DNA from: an uncultured Aequorivita sp.
GTDB lineage: Bacteria > Bacteroidota > Bacteroidia > Flavobacteriales > Flavobacteriaceae
Direction: 5' to 3'
Length of the DNA stretch: 64,000 nt
NCBI GenBank assembly: GCA_937125455.1
Contig: CAKZLK010000047.1
Span: 124,001 to 188,000 of the forward strand
Shown: in pieces, positions 8,080-16,981 of the stretch
Numbering within the stretch: the first letter of the stretch is position 1
How the letters are laid out: each line of letters starts with the position of its first letter
Translations under genes and position numbers: made by a program
Notes under the pieces: model-generated
The model's input: the letters and a program-made list of their open reading frames with translations, nothing else
What the model was told of the DNA's origin: nothing
Databases searched by the model: none

Positions 8080-8517
8080 TTATTTTACGAATGCCTCCAG
8101 TTTTTTAATATAAGCTGTTGGTGAAGTTTTTTCATAGCCCGCTTCTCCTAAAACGTTTCCATCTTTATCGAGAACTACTACAAAAGGGAAATAGCCTTGT
8201 TTGTTATATTTTTCTGCAAGTTGATTGTTTTTTTGTTGTTGCTCATCGGGAAGGGCGTTCATTTTTTTTCTCGGAAAATCTGCCTGCAACATCACAAAAT
8301 GATTTTTAGCGTAGTTTTTAAACTCATCAGAGCTCCATATTTCCCGATCAAGCTTTATACAGGGAGCACACCAATCACTTCCTTGAAAAACAAGAATTAT
8401 GGGATGGTTTTCTTTGGACGAAATTTGTTTGGCGGTTTCAAAATCGGTTTGCCATTCTTGAGCGGAGACTGTAACTGAAAATGCTATAGCCACAAGTAGA
8501 AAAATTATTTTTTTCAT
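8080..8517 (-). CDS. Secreted thioredoxin-like protein
   Basis: The 145-residue protein has a signal peptide (cut after VSAQ, residue 20). It contains one thioredoxin-fold domain of the thioredoxin_7/DUF255-like type, with the active site GSDWCAPC (Cys50, Cys53) followed by KLDREIW. It is the first gene of the operon that continues into apbE, the DUF4266 lipoprotein and the DUF3570 barrel, all within 1-14 nt. In the periplasm it could keep thiols, for example the CGC tail of the DUF4266 protein, reduced. That link is inference from gene order. Confidence 0.85.
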   Translation of the reverse strand: MKKIIFLLVAIAFSVTVSAQEWQTDFETAKQISSKENHPIILVFQGSDWCAPCIKLDREIWSSDEFKNYAKNHFVMLQADFPRKKMNALPDEQQQKNNQLAEKYNKQGYFPFVVVLDKDGNVLGEAGYEKTSPTAYIKKLEAFVK

Positions 8518-8630
8518 AAAGGTTTGAATATTATTTATGAACGTTGCAGGTTGATTATTAGTATAAATTTAGTCTTTAAACTTTTTCAAAACTTACACTA
8601 CCAAAATTAATTCTTCAGAAGGAAATCAGT

Positions 8631-8638
8631 TAAATTTG
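8631..8638 (+). promoter_or_regulatory. -7 box for ctlX
   Basis: TAAATTTG matches TAnnTTTG exactly and ends 19 nt before the TTG start codon at 8658. It supports initiation at that TTG rather than at a farther upstream codon. Confidence 0.6.
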
Positions 8639-8657
8639 CATCCTAAAATTTTCACAA

Positions 8658-9590
8658 TTGGCAAAACAAATAACAGATACAATCGTAATGATTCGTCCCG
8701 TAGCGTTTCGCATGAACGAACAAACGGCAGTAAACAATTTTTTTCAGGAAGACATAGCGCTTAAAAATGCTGAAATCAATAAAAAGGCACAGTTAGAATT
8801 TGACGCTTTTGTTCAAAAACTGCGAAATGTGGGCGTAAATGTAATCGTTGAAAACGATGATTTGCGAATGGATACACCGGATTCTATTTTTCCGAACAAT
8901 TGGGTTAGTTTTCACGAAAACGGCGATATAGGATTGTACCCAATGTTTGCTGAAAACCGTCGCCGCGAAAGACGTGAAGAGATTTTGATACGTTTGGAAA
9001 ACGAAGGTTTTAAAATCAACAATATTTACGATTACACACCCGCCGAAGATGAGGGTTACTTTTTGGAAGGTACCGGAAGTCTTTTGCTAGATCGTGTAAA
9101 CCATAAAGCTTATTGTGCACTTTCTCCACGTGCCGATGAAGATTTGCTTATTGAATTCTGTGAGGATTTTGAATATTTGCCAGTAATTTTTACAGCAAAC
9201 CAAACTGTGGACGGCAAACGTTTGCCCATTTATCATACAAATGTAATGATGTGCCTTGCAGAAAAATTCTGCGTGATTTGTTTGGACTCTATAGACGATG
9301 CCGCTGAAAAGAAAAATGTTACTCAGCATCTAAAAAAAGATGGAAAAGAAATAATTGCAATTACCGAAGCACAAATGCACCATTTTGCAGGAAATATGCT
9401 CCAACTGCAGGGAAGGGGTAAAAAATATTTGGTGATGAGTGCCGCAGCTCATAATAGCCTAAACAAAGAACAAATTGCAGCTATCGAAAAACATTGCGAA
9501 ATCCTGAGCAGCGATCTTACAACAATTGAAACCTGTGGTGGCGGAAGCGCCCGCTGTATGATGGCCGAAGTATTCCTGCCGAAAGCATAG
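8658..9590 (+). CDS. ctlX: CtlX-like citrulline/arginine-deiminase-family hydrolase
   Basis: The 310-residue cytoplasmic protein belongs to the guanidino-group-modifying superfamily. It opens with VMIRPVAFRMNEQTAVNNFF and has the DSIFPNNWVSFH segment with the substrate-binding Asp/Asn. A conserved His region is at IYHTNVMM, and the C-terminal GGGSARCMMAEV carries the nucleophilic Cys300. The subfamily has been named for citrulline utilisation, and broader arginine-deiminase-like activity is possible. The start is TTG at 8658. The first ATG lies 11 codons inside, in the conserved VMIRP motif, so the rare start is preferred. The gene ends 2 nt from the convergent DUF2867 gene. Confidence 0.82.
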   Translation: MAKQITDTIVMIRPVAFRMNEQTAVNNFFQEDIALKNAEINKKAQLEFDAFVQKLRNVGVNVIVENDDLRMDTPDSIFPNNWVSFHENGDIGLYPMFAENRRRERREEILIRLENEGFKINNIYDYTPAEDEGYFLEGTGSLLLDRVNHKAYCALSPRADEDLLIEFCEDFEYLPVIFTANQTVDGKRLPIYHTNVMMCLAEKFCVICLDSIDDAAEKKNVTQHLKKDGKEIIAITEAQMHHFAGNMLQLQGRGKKYLVMSAAAHNSLNKEQIAAIEKHCEILSSDLTTIETCGGGSARCMMAEVFLPKA

Positions 9591-9592
9591 CT

Positions 9593-11068
9593 TTAGGAAA
9601 CAATATCTGCCTTAGCAATATTGCGAATCATTCCTCCAAAGATAAAATAGTGGAAAGGAAGCATTAAATACCAATATAATCTTCCCCATAAACCTTTTGG
9701 GCGGAACGTGGCAGTTTGTATTAATTCATTTTTATCGTTAATGCAGAATTCCAACCACGCTTCACCAGGCAGTTTCATTTCAGCAAAAAGTAAGAGTCTT
9801 TTACTTTCCCTGTCTGCATAAAGTACACGCCAAAAATCCAATACATCGCCCGTATAAATTTGATCAGGATGTGTTCTGCCGCGGCGTAAACCAACCCCGC
9901 CAAAAATTTTATCCATAAATCCCCGAATTTTCCAAAGTGAATTTCCGTAATACCAACCGCGATCTCCGCCGATAGCCCAAATGTTATCCAAAACCTTTTC
10001 AGGGTTGTCAATTTTCAACACTTTTCTGTCTTTTAAGCATCCGAATGTTGGTACTTGAATATATTCTTTCAAATTCGAAATTCGGCCCGCCACTAACGAA
10101 TCTTTCCAGCTTGAAATAACAAGATTTTGCTCAATCTTAATGAAGGCTAATTTAATGGCTTCTTCATAAGAAATGGGTTGGATGTTTAGTATTTCCTGCA
10201 GTTTGTTGTCTCTGGCAACAACTTCCATTTTCATGCTATCCACAAGGTTTACGGCAAGTTTATAGGAAGTTGAGGTTACGAAATAAAGCCAATACGAAGA
10301 AAGACGGGGCGACATAATCGGCACGGAAATTATCCAAAGTTTTAAACCGCGAATTTTAGAATATTTCAGCAGCATTTCTTTATAGGTTAAAACGTCGGGA
10401 CCGCCAATATCAAATGATTGATCGAAACATTTTTCATTGTTCAAAACTCCGTAAAGAAATGCAATCACGTCTCTAATAGCTATGGGCTGAATCTTGGTTT
10501 TTAACCATTTTGGAGCGACCATTACGGGTAGTTTTTCACATAAATCCCTGATTATTTCAAAAGAAGAACTACCGCTGCCCACCACAATTCCCGCTCGCAA
10601 TACTGTTAAATGATAATTTCCCTTAAATAAAATATCTTCTACTTTTTTTCTTGAAGCCAAGTGTTTGGAAAGTTGTTCTTCATTTACAATTCCGCTTAAA
10701 TATATAACCTGCTTCACAGCGGTTACCGCCATATATTTATTGAAATTTTCTGCTGCGCGCGCTTCAATTTCATCAAAATTATTGTCGGCACCGCTCATGG
10801 AATGAATCAAGTAATACGCAGCATTTATATCTTTTGGAAAAGATTCGGTGTTCACCTCTTCTGCAAAATCAACCTCAACTACGGTTATTTTTTTTGTAGT
10901 TTCTGGATCCAGTGGAAGCCTGTTCTTATCACGAACCGCACATATTACTTCATGTCCGTTCTCTAAAAGCTGTGGAAGCAATCGCATTCCTATATATCCG
11001 TTGGCACCTGTGAGTAGAATTTTCAATTTTTTAGTTTTGTTTAAAGATAATTTATAATTACTAAACAA
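9593..11068 (-). CDS. NAD(P)-binding epimerase-like protein with DUF2867 domain
   Basis: The 491-residue protein has an N-terminal Rossmann fold of the extended/atypical SDR type: ILLTGANGYIGMRLL, then YLIHSM and YLSGI. The C-terminal domain matches DUF2867 (FGCLKDRKVLKIDNPE, then IWAIGGDRGWYY and the WGRLYWYLMLPFHYFIFGG end). Substrate is unknown. The start is uncertain. The ATG at 11068 adds a basic N-terminal extension, whereas a TTG at 11026 would start directly at LKILLTGANGYIG as homologues do. The latter lies just behind a promoter-like TATCTTTA. Its 3' end meets ctlX with a 2-nt gap. Confidence 0.75.
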   Translation of the reverse strand: MFSNYKLSLNKTKKLKILLTGANGYIGMRLLPQLLENGHEVICAVRDKNRLPLDPETTKKITVVEVDFAEEVNTESFPKDINAAYYLIHSMSGADNNFDEIEARAAENFNKYMAVTAVKQVIYLSGIVNEEQLSKHLASRKKVEDILFKGNYHLTVLRAGIVVGSGSSSFEIIRDLCEKLPVMVAPKWLKTKIQPIAIRDVIAFLYGVLNNEKCFDQSFDIGGPDVLTYKEMLLKYSKIRGLKLWIISVPIMSPRLSSYWLYFVTSTSYKLAVNLVDSMKMEVVARDNKLQEILNIQPISYEEAIKLAFIKIEQNLVISSWKDSLVAGRISNLKEYIQVPTFGCLKDRKVLKIDNPEKVLDNIWAIGGDRGWYYGNSLWKIRGFMDKIFGGVGLRRGRTHPDQIYTGDVLDFWRVLYADRESKRLLLFAEMKLPGEAWLEFCINDKNELIQTATFRPKGLWGRLYWYLMLPFHYFIFGGMIRNIAKADIVS

Positions 11069-11151
11069 TGGTTAAAAACCCGTTAACTTATGGCTTGCGT
11101 TATTTTTCAAAACGGTATCTTTAAAACTTGAACTAATCAAATCCAGAATCC

Positions 11152-11358
11152 ATGAAAATATTAAAAGTTGTGTTGCTAATTGTGGGCGTAGTTCTAGTTA
11201 TTTTTGGGCTTTACAACGCTTTTATACCCCAGCAAGTTTTGGATATTGGCCCTTTGGAAGTTAACGCCAAAGAAGGCCTGACAAACCAAACTTTAGGGAT
11301 GATTGGTATTGGCGTTTTGGCGCTGATTGCTGGCGCACTTCTTAAAAACCGTCGCTAA
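11152..11358 (+). CDS. Small two-helix membrane protein (DUF3185-like)
   Basis: The 68-residue protein has two predicted membrane helices (about residues 4-24 and 47-64). They are joined by a polar loop and end in the basic LLKNRR tail, consistent with an N-in C-in hairpin. The pattern resembles small DUF3185-type inner-membrane proteins. A near-consensus promoter TATCTTTA lies at 11116-11123. It ends 3 nt from the convergent marC-like gene. Function is unknown, and stress-related roles of similar proteins are only suggestive. Confidence 0.6.
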   Translation: MKILKVVLLIVGVVLVIFGLYNAFIPQQVLDIGPLEVNAKEGLTNQTLGMIGIGVLALIAGALLKNRR

Positions 11359-11361
11359 TTT

Positions 11362-11994
11362 TTAAAGATTTATTGTTTTAAAAATAGAAATCACAGCTGC
11401 GCTGATGTATTCCACACCTATGGAAATCACTATAAATCCAACAATACGCGAAATAGCATTAATGCCGGAAGCACCTAAAAATTTGCTGATGTAATGCGAG
11501 CTTCTCAAAATGATAAAAGTTGCCAAACCAACTGCTAATACTGCTAAAACAATCCATAAAATATCATTAGTATTTTGATACTTTTGATTAAAGGTAATTA
11601 ACAATGAAATAGAGCCCGGACCTGCAAGCATTGGGATTGCAAGCGGGGTCAATGAAAATTTTTCCCGCTTGTCCAAATCTTTCTGTACCCGTTTGTTCTT
11701 CATCCCCTTGTGTTTTGAAAAATTTCCCGTTAACAGCGCAAAACCAGAAGTAACAATGATCATTCCGCCCGCAATGCGCAGTGCATTCAAGCTTATTCCG
11801 AAGAAAGCCAATAAATAGGTCCCTGCGAAGAAGGAAATGATTAAAATGACAATCACATTTATCGTGGTCAGAAGCGAAGTTTTATTTCGCTCCTGCGGAG
11901 TCTCATCACTAGTTAAACCTACAAATACGGGTACCGTTCCCAAAGGGTTTATCACCGAAAATAGCGCTGCAAAAACATATAAAAAAATGTCCAT
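11362..11994 (-). CDS. MarC family integral membrane protein
   Basis: The 210-residue protein has about six hydrophobic helices. It carries the MarC (UPF0056) signatures AALFSVINPLGTVPVFVGLT near the N-terminus and LTPLAIPMLAGPGSISLLI in the middle. The family was once linked to multiple antibiotic resistance, but that role was not upheld and the transported substrate is unknown. It is located in the inner membrane. It sits alone on the minus strand between the small membrane protein and a hypothetical gene. Confidence 0.85.
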   Translation of the reverse strand: MDIFLYVFAALFSVINPLGTVPVFVGLTSDETPQERNKTSLLTTINVIVILIISFFAGTYLLAFFGISLNALRIAGGMIIVTSGFALLTGNFSKHKGMKNKRVQKDLDKREKFSLTPLAIPMLAGPGSISLLITFNQKYQNTNDILWIVLAVLAVGLATFIILRSSHYISKFLGASGINAISRIVGFIVISIGVEYISAAVISIFKTINL

Positions 11995-12073
11995 AGTTTT
12001 TTCGGCAAAGGACGATTGGTTTTTCTATTTGAAGTTTACTGAAGTGTTATCATACTATTACAATTGGGTTTTG

Positions 12074-12505
12074 TTAAAGATCTTCCAAACGATCTGGTGT
12101 CGCGGCATTTTTTGCTTCCATCAATTTCTTCATAAAATTGTGGACCGATTTGTCATTTGCCCGCGCTTCAAATTTGAAAAAATAATTGTCTTTATAAATT
12201 GAATATTCTTCTGCTTTGCCTTTATAAAGCACCAATTTATAATAAGGAATAATCAATGCGTAAGAGTTCAATCTGCTTCTGAAACCCACTATAATGCCTT
12301 TTGGCCGTAGCTCAATATTGCAAACGTTTCTGTTGTTGTCTAAATTCATTAAATTACTTATTTGAATGCTGGTCTCATTTAGGATCAGTTTTGGTGAGCC
12401 AATGCCGCCCATTTTAAAACGTTCGCGTATGGTAAATGGTTTACCGAGTTCGGTATCTATTTTCCGGGTTATTTCTTTGTCGTTGTAGGAAACTTGAAGT
12501 AGCAT
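12074..12505 (-). CDS. Conserved hypothetical protein
   Basis: The 143-residue protein has no signal peptide or membrane segment. The middle is beta-rich (NVCNIELRPKGIIVGFRSRL) and a C-terminal helix is charged. The composition suggests a small cytoplasmic fold of the kind that measures or binds lipids or nucleic acids, but no known family was recognised. It is transcribed away from argS, whose promoter starts about 50 nt beyond its ATG. A TATCTTTA promoter-like box precedes it on the minus strand. Confidence 0.6.
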   Translation of the reverse strand: MLLQVSYNDKEITRKIDTELGKPFTIRERFKMGGIGSPKLILNETSIQISNLMNLDNNRNVCNIELRPKGIIVGFRSRLNSYALIIPYYKLVLYKGKAEEYSIYKDNYFFKFEARANDKSVHNFMKKLMEAKNAATPDRLEDL

Positions 12506-12557
12506 TTTTTTCCTTTAAAGATAAGTTTTTCACAAATACTTCAAATTTAAAAACGTG

Positions 12558-12565
12558 TATCTTTG
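12558..12565 (+). promoter_or_regulatory. -7 box for argS
   Basis: TATCTTTG matches TAnnTTTG exactly. The long in-frame TTG at 12563 falls inside this box, so it cannot be the real start. The ATG at 12623 is the probable start. Confidence 0.6.
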
Positions 12566-12622
12566 TTCCCAAAATCTGAAGTTACAGCAACGGATTTCGT
12601 TTACTCTTTAAATATTATATTG

Positions 12623-14416
12623 ATGACATTTCAACAGATACTGGAAACCCAAATTAAAAATGCAGTCGAAAATTTGTACGGCGCAAAACTTGAATCAGTA
12701 GAATTACAGCCAACCCGCAAAGATTTTGAGGGCGATATTACAGCCGTAGTTTTTCCGATGCTCCGCGTTGTTAAAGGAAATCCTGTACAGATTGGTGAGG
12801 CCATTGGTAATTATTTGGTTGAAAATGTTTCAGAAATTGAAAAATTCAACGTAGTTCAAGGTTTTTTGAATATTGTGTTGAGTGATTCCTATTATTTGAA
12901 TTTCTTTAATTCAGTAGTCGATTTTTCTTCCTTCGGAAAAGGTGATCAAAATGGAAAAGCTGTGATGGTAGAATACTCTTCTCCAAACACTAACAAACCC
13001 CTGCATTTGGGTCACGTTCGAAATGTTTTACTCGGCTATTCAGTTGCCGAAATTGAAAAGGCAGCAGGAAAAAAAGTCTATAAAACACAAATCATCAACG
13101 ATCGCGGAATCCATATTTGTAAAAGTATGTTGGCTTGGGAAAAGTTTGGAAATGGCGAAACGCCGGATTCTACTGATTTGAAAGGCGATAAGCTCGTGGG
13201 TAATTATTATGTAAAATTTGACAAAGAATATAAGAAGCAAATAGAAGCGCTAAAAGCGGAAGGAAAAACAGAAGAAGAAGCCAAGGTACAAGCCCCGCTT
13301 TTAAAGGAAGCACAGCAAATGCTTCTTAAATGGGAAGCAGGCGATGAAGAAACTGTTGCGCTTTGGAATAAAATGAACGGCTGGGTTTACAAAGGTTTTG
13401 AGGAAACTTATAAGTCTATCGGCGTAGATTTTGACTTTTACTATTACGAAAGCGACACCTATCTTTTAGGAAAGGATATTATAGAAGAGGGCATCAAAAA
13501 AGACGTCTTTTTTATGAAAGATGACGGCTCCGTATGGTGCGATTTAACCGAAGATGGACTGGATGAAAAATTGGTTTTGCGCAGTGATGGTACCGCCGTC
13601 TATATGACGCAGGATATTGGCACTGCTGTACAGCGTGTAAAAGATCACCCAGATGTTGGGGGAATGATTTATACGGTTGGTAATGAGCAGGATTACCATT
13701 TTAAAGTGTTGTTTTTGATACTTAAAAAATTGGGCTACAGCTGGGCCAAAAATCTATTTCATTTAAGTTATGGCATGGTGGATTTGCCATCCGGAAAAAT
13801 GAAAAGTCGTGAGGGAACTGTTGTTGATGCGGATGATTTAATTGCACAGATGACCGATACCGCTCGGACTATTTCTGAAGAATTAGGAAAGATTGACGAT
13901 TTTTCAAAAGAAGAAAAAGAACAACTTTACCGAATGATCGGTTTGGGAGCTTTGAAATATTATATCCTAAAAGTAGATCCCAAAAAACGAATCCTTTTCA
14001 ATCCTGAGGAGAGTGTAGATTTTCAAGGAAATACGGGGTCGTTCATTCAATATACCTATGCACGAATACAATCTATTCTCCGAAAGGCTAATGAGAATGA
14101 GAATGTCATGCTGAGCTTGTCGAAGCAGATTACTTCTGATATTATCTTACAGCCTAAAGAAAAAGAACTCATTAAAATTATCCAGCAATATCCCGAAACG
14201 ATTCAATTAGCAGCCGAAAATTACAGCCCTGCTTTGATTGCAAACTACACTTACGATTTAGTGAAGGAATTTAATAGTTTCTACCAAAATGTACCGATTT
14301 TGGCAACGGATAACGAAACTGAAAAAGCATTCCGTGTAAAAATTTCAAGAGCGGTTGGTGAAATTATAAAGAGTGCTTTCGCCCTTTTGGGAATTGAGGT
14401 TCCGGAGCGGATGTAA
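12623..14416 (+). CDS. argS: Arginyl-tRNA synthetase (with in-frame repeat insertion)
   Basis: The 597-residue class I synthetase charges tRNA-Arg. The N-terminal additional domain (residues 1-100) contains the DFEGDITAVVFPMLR segment. The HIGH motif is PLHLGHVRN (about residue 127). The KMSKS equivalent is GKMKSREG (about residue 391), and the DALR anticodon-binding domain is at the C-terminus. The start at 12623 is chosen because the longer frame begins inside the promoter box. Around residues 494-502 the sequence reads NVMLSLSKQ. It is encoded by a stretch identical in style to the dispersed GTCATnCTGAGCTTnTCGAAG repeat, so it looks like a repeat inserted in frame into a loop between RIQSILRKA and the DALR domain. 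The enzyme is presumably functional because it is essential. Confidence 0.92.
   Translation: MTFQQILETQIKNAVENLYGAKLESVELQPTRKDFEGDITAVVFPMLRVVKGNPVQIGEAIGNYLVENVSEIEKFNVVQGFLNIVLSDSYYLNFFNSVVDFSSFGKGDQNGKAVMVEYSSPNTNKPLHLGHVRNVLLGYSVAEIEKAAGKKVYKTQIINDRGIHICKSMLAWEKFGNGETPDSTDLKGDKLVGNYYVKFDKEYKKQIEALKAEGKTEEEAKVQAPLLKEAQQMLLKWEAGDEETVALWNKMNGWVYKGFEETYKSIGVDFDFYYYESDTYLLGKDIIEEGIKKDVFFMKDDGSVWCDLTEDGLDEKLVLRSDGTAVYMTQDIGTAVQRVKDHPDVGGMIYTVGNEQDYHFKVLFLILKKLGYSWAKNLFHLSYGMVDLPSGKMKSREGTVVDADDLIAQMTDTARTISEELGKIDDFSKEEKEQLYRMIGLGALKYYILKVDPKKRILFNPEESVDFQGNTGSFIQYTYARIQSILRKANENENVMLSLSKQITSDIILQPKEKELIKIIQQYPETIQLAAENYSPALIANYTYDLVKEFNSFYQNVPILATDNETEKAFRVKISRAVGEIIKSAFALLGIEVPERM
14104..14126 (+). 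repeat. REP-like repeat inside argS
   Basis: The stretch TGTCATGCTGAGCTTGTCGAAG matches 20 of 23 positions with the intergenic copy at 46071-46093. It keeps the argS frame open and adds a short hydrophilic segment, in a region where synthetases normally have a variable loop. Confidence 0.6.
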
Positions 14417-14419
14417 TTG

Positions 14420-16981
14420 TTAAAACAAAACCTGAAACGAAAAGTTTGGTGTAATTCCCAAAGAAACTTCCTCAATTTGGTTTACGGTTATTTCATTGTT
14501 TTCGTCTCGTGCCAAAGCATAGCGAATGTTAATAGTGTTCTCAGTGTTCAAAAGGTTTAAAAGCGCTATGTTTATTTTGGCATCTATGGATGGAGAGAGT
14601 TTCCAAACATATTCCGCAGAAAGATCTGCGCGAAAATAATCTGGCAATCGCTGGTTATTGGGAGTGTCAAATTTAATAGTTGCTATGCCGCCTTCTGTGT
14701 TTGTTTCAAAATTTTCCAACGGAATTGTATAGGGTTTTCCACTGTGCCAATTAAGCCCTAAAGCTATTTTTAAAGCATTCCACGAATAACTACCTGCAAG
14801 TGTCGCGGAATGCTGAATATCCAGATTGTTTGGAAACGTTGATGTTTCGAGTCCTTCAAATTCATAATCGTTTTTACTGTACATATAACTTAGCCAAGTG
14901 CTGAATGTCTTTGTTTTTTTATTCACTACAAATTCAGCACCTTTTACAGTATAATTTCCAATGGCTTTAGAAAATTGAAACTGATTTTGTAGTCCTTGGT
15001 TTCCACTATTTATATCTTCCACAATTTTATAAAATCCTTCCACATTGATAAAAAGTCCCTTTTTGCTGTAAACTAAACCCGCAGAAGCTTGTTTGCTTTT
15101 AATTATAGGTGTGTTTTCTTCGTCAGCCAAAATCCATCTTCTTTTTTCAATACCGAGAAAATCACTTTCAAAGTCAATTCTTTGGGTAGTACTTTGGTTT
15201 TTGAATTCTCCCAAAACCTCAACAGCAAAACCCTTTCCAAACTTTTGATGTAAACTCAATCGCGGCTCAATCAAAATTTCTTCAAACTTCGAAAAATAAT
15301 TTCCTCTCACTCCTCCAAAAATAGAGGTTTTTTGATTGGTGGACATATAATTCAATCCCGCAAAAAGCGCGTGTGTTCGCAAAACAATTTTTTCGTAATT
15401 GCGAAACCGCGGTAGATTTACATCTTGGGTGTTAGCAATGCCTACTTCAGAAAAATGATAGCCCGACTGCAATTTTAAAGTTTGCGAAAGCCTAATATTC
15501 GCGTCTAGTTTAACGCCAGTTTCTAAAACCTCGTTTTTTTGTATTTGTTCTTGGGTAGTGAAAATATCTTTATTGGTAGCATCTAGCAGATAATAGGTTC
15601 CGTAAAGCAAAGCAGTAGTTTCAATATTTTCACTCCACCTGCGATTCCAGGAAACGCCTCCCAATAAACTGCTTTGGTTCAATTCACTGGTTTTGGATTG
15701 GGAATTGGTTTCCAAAGTTTCAGTAAAATCCAGTGAATTGTCAATCGTCAAAAAATTGACGCGCAATTTGTCTTTTTCTGAAATGTCCCATAACAATTTG
15801 GTGCTGAAATCATAAAAACTGAAATTTTCATCAGTAGAAATTGCAACATTATTCTCCGTGTTATCAATATTCGAAATTTCGCTGTCCTGAAAAATACGTT
15901 TGGTATAATTTTTATAAATGGGAGATTCCCAAAGATGGTTGATTGATTTTCGAGCGGCAACTTGAATACCGAGTTTTTCCGAAACGGGAATATCCAAAAA
16001 CCCGTTTCCGTTAATCAAATTGAAACCAATTCCAGCTTCAGTTTCAGATGAAATTTTGTTTTTTGAATGCATATCTATTACACCCGAAACTGCTTCGCCA
16101 TAACGAGCGTTAGTTCCGTTTTTATAGATGCTTACATTTTTGGTGATGTCTGGGTTTAGGGCCGAAATGAGCCCAAAGAAATGTCCGCTTTGGTACATTT
16201 TTATATCGTCCCAGAGTAATAGGTTTTCATCATGCGTTCCCCCCCGAATGTTTATGTTTGAAATGGTTTCATCTACACTTTCCACACCAGGAAGGGCTTG
16301 TGCAATTTGGAGTACATCGTTTTCTACTTGCCCAGGAAGCAACCCAAAATGCTCTGTTGAAAGCAAAATGGACCCGTCCAGATTTTTATCGATTCCTTTA
16401 GTGAAAATATTTTGGATCATAACGGCTTCCAATTCAGCCACCGATGGAACTAAAAGCAGGGCAGAACATTCAATGGATAAGCTGGAAGTGTTCTTTTTAA
16501 TTGGAGCATAGCCAACATACGAAACCGTATAGTTTACATTTTTGTTTTGCAGGGGAATATAGAAAAAACCTTCCACGTTTGAGATTAAGTTGAACGAGTT
16601 GTTTTCTGAAACAATAGTCGCACCTTCTAACGGTAGCTGCGTTTCAAAATCAATAATTCGCCCACAAAGACTGCCTTTATTTTCTTTGGAAGTTATGGTA
16701 ATATAGCGTTCGTTGATGCGATTGTATAGCAAAGGAGTGTTTTCCTGAAGGTAGGAAAGAATGTTTTCTATGGAGTTTTCACTTCTTGAAAGTGGCTTTA
16801 ATATAATAAGTTCCACTTCTTCTTTTACGAATGAAAACCGAACATTGTATTCCTTTTCCAATGATTTCAAATAGGTCAATAGGGGAGTGTTATCAATTTC
16901 CTGTGCTACGGATTTGGTTCCGAAAGCACAGAAAAATAATAAGAAAACAAGGATTTTGTAGCTACTTGCTATTTTTGGCAT
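14420..16981 (-). CDS. TonB-dependent receptor with N-terminal signalling (STN) domain
   Basis: The 853-residue outer-membrane receptor has a signal peptide (to about residue 26, KSVAQ). An STN/secretin-TonB short domain (about 30-95) would contact the FecR protein. A carboxypeptidase-regulatory-like beta domain spans about 106-185 (GRIIDFETQLPLEGATIV). The plug is at about 200-320 (PGVESVDETISNINIRGG) and the beta-barrel runs to the C-terminal VLF. The start overlaps the end of the fecR-like gene by 20 nt, so the two are co-transcribed and probably coupled. With the ECF sigma upstream this forms a FecA/FecR/FecI-type signalling chain. No SusD partner follows. The ligand is unknown. Confidence 0.9.
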   Translation of the reverse strand: MPKIASSYKILVFLLFFCAFGTKSVAQEIDNTPLLTYLKSLEKEYNVRFSFVKEEVELIILKPLSRSENSIENILSYLQENTPLLYNRINERYITITSKENKGSLCGRIIDFETQLPLEGATIVSENNSFNLISNVEGFFYIPLQNKNVNYTVSYVGYAPIKKNTSSLSIECSALLLVPSVAELEAVMIQNIFTKGIDKNLDGSILLSTEHFGLLPGQVENDVLQIAQALPGVESVDETISNINIRGGTHDENLLLWDDIKMYQSGHFFGLISALNPDITKNVSIYKNGTNARYGEAVSGVIDMHSKNKISSETEAGIGFNLINGNGFLDIPVSEKLGIQVAARKSINHLWESPIYKNYTKRIFQDSEISNIDNTENNVAISTDENFSFYDFSTKLLWDISEKDKLRVNFLTIDNSLDFTETLETNSQSKTSELNQSSLLGGVSWNRRWSENIETTALLYGTYYLLDATNKDIFTTQEQIQKNEVLETGVKLDANIRLSQTLKLQSGYHFSEVGIANTQDVNLPRFRNYEKIVLRTHALFAGLNYMSTNQKTSIFGGVRGNYFSKFEEILIEPRLSLHQKFGKGFAVEVLGEFKNQSTTQRIDFESDFLGIEKRRWILADEENTPIIKSKQASAGLVYSKKGLFINVEGFYKIVEDINSGNQGLQNQFQFSKAIGNYTVKGAEFVVNKKTKTFSTWLSYMYSKNDYEFEGLETSTFPNNLDIQHSATLAGSYSWNALKIALGLNWHSGKPYTIPLENFETNTEGGIATIKFDTPNNQRLPDYFRADLSAEYVWKLSPSIDAKINIALLNLLNTENTINIRYALARDENNEITVNQIEEVSLGITPNFSFQVLF

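Noticed and set aside
12563..12622. Longer N-terminus for argS from the TTG at 12563
   Set aside because: The TTG is part of the TATCTTTG promoter box, so translation cannot start there. The ATG at 12623 gives the normal length.
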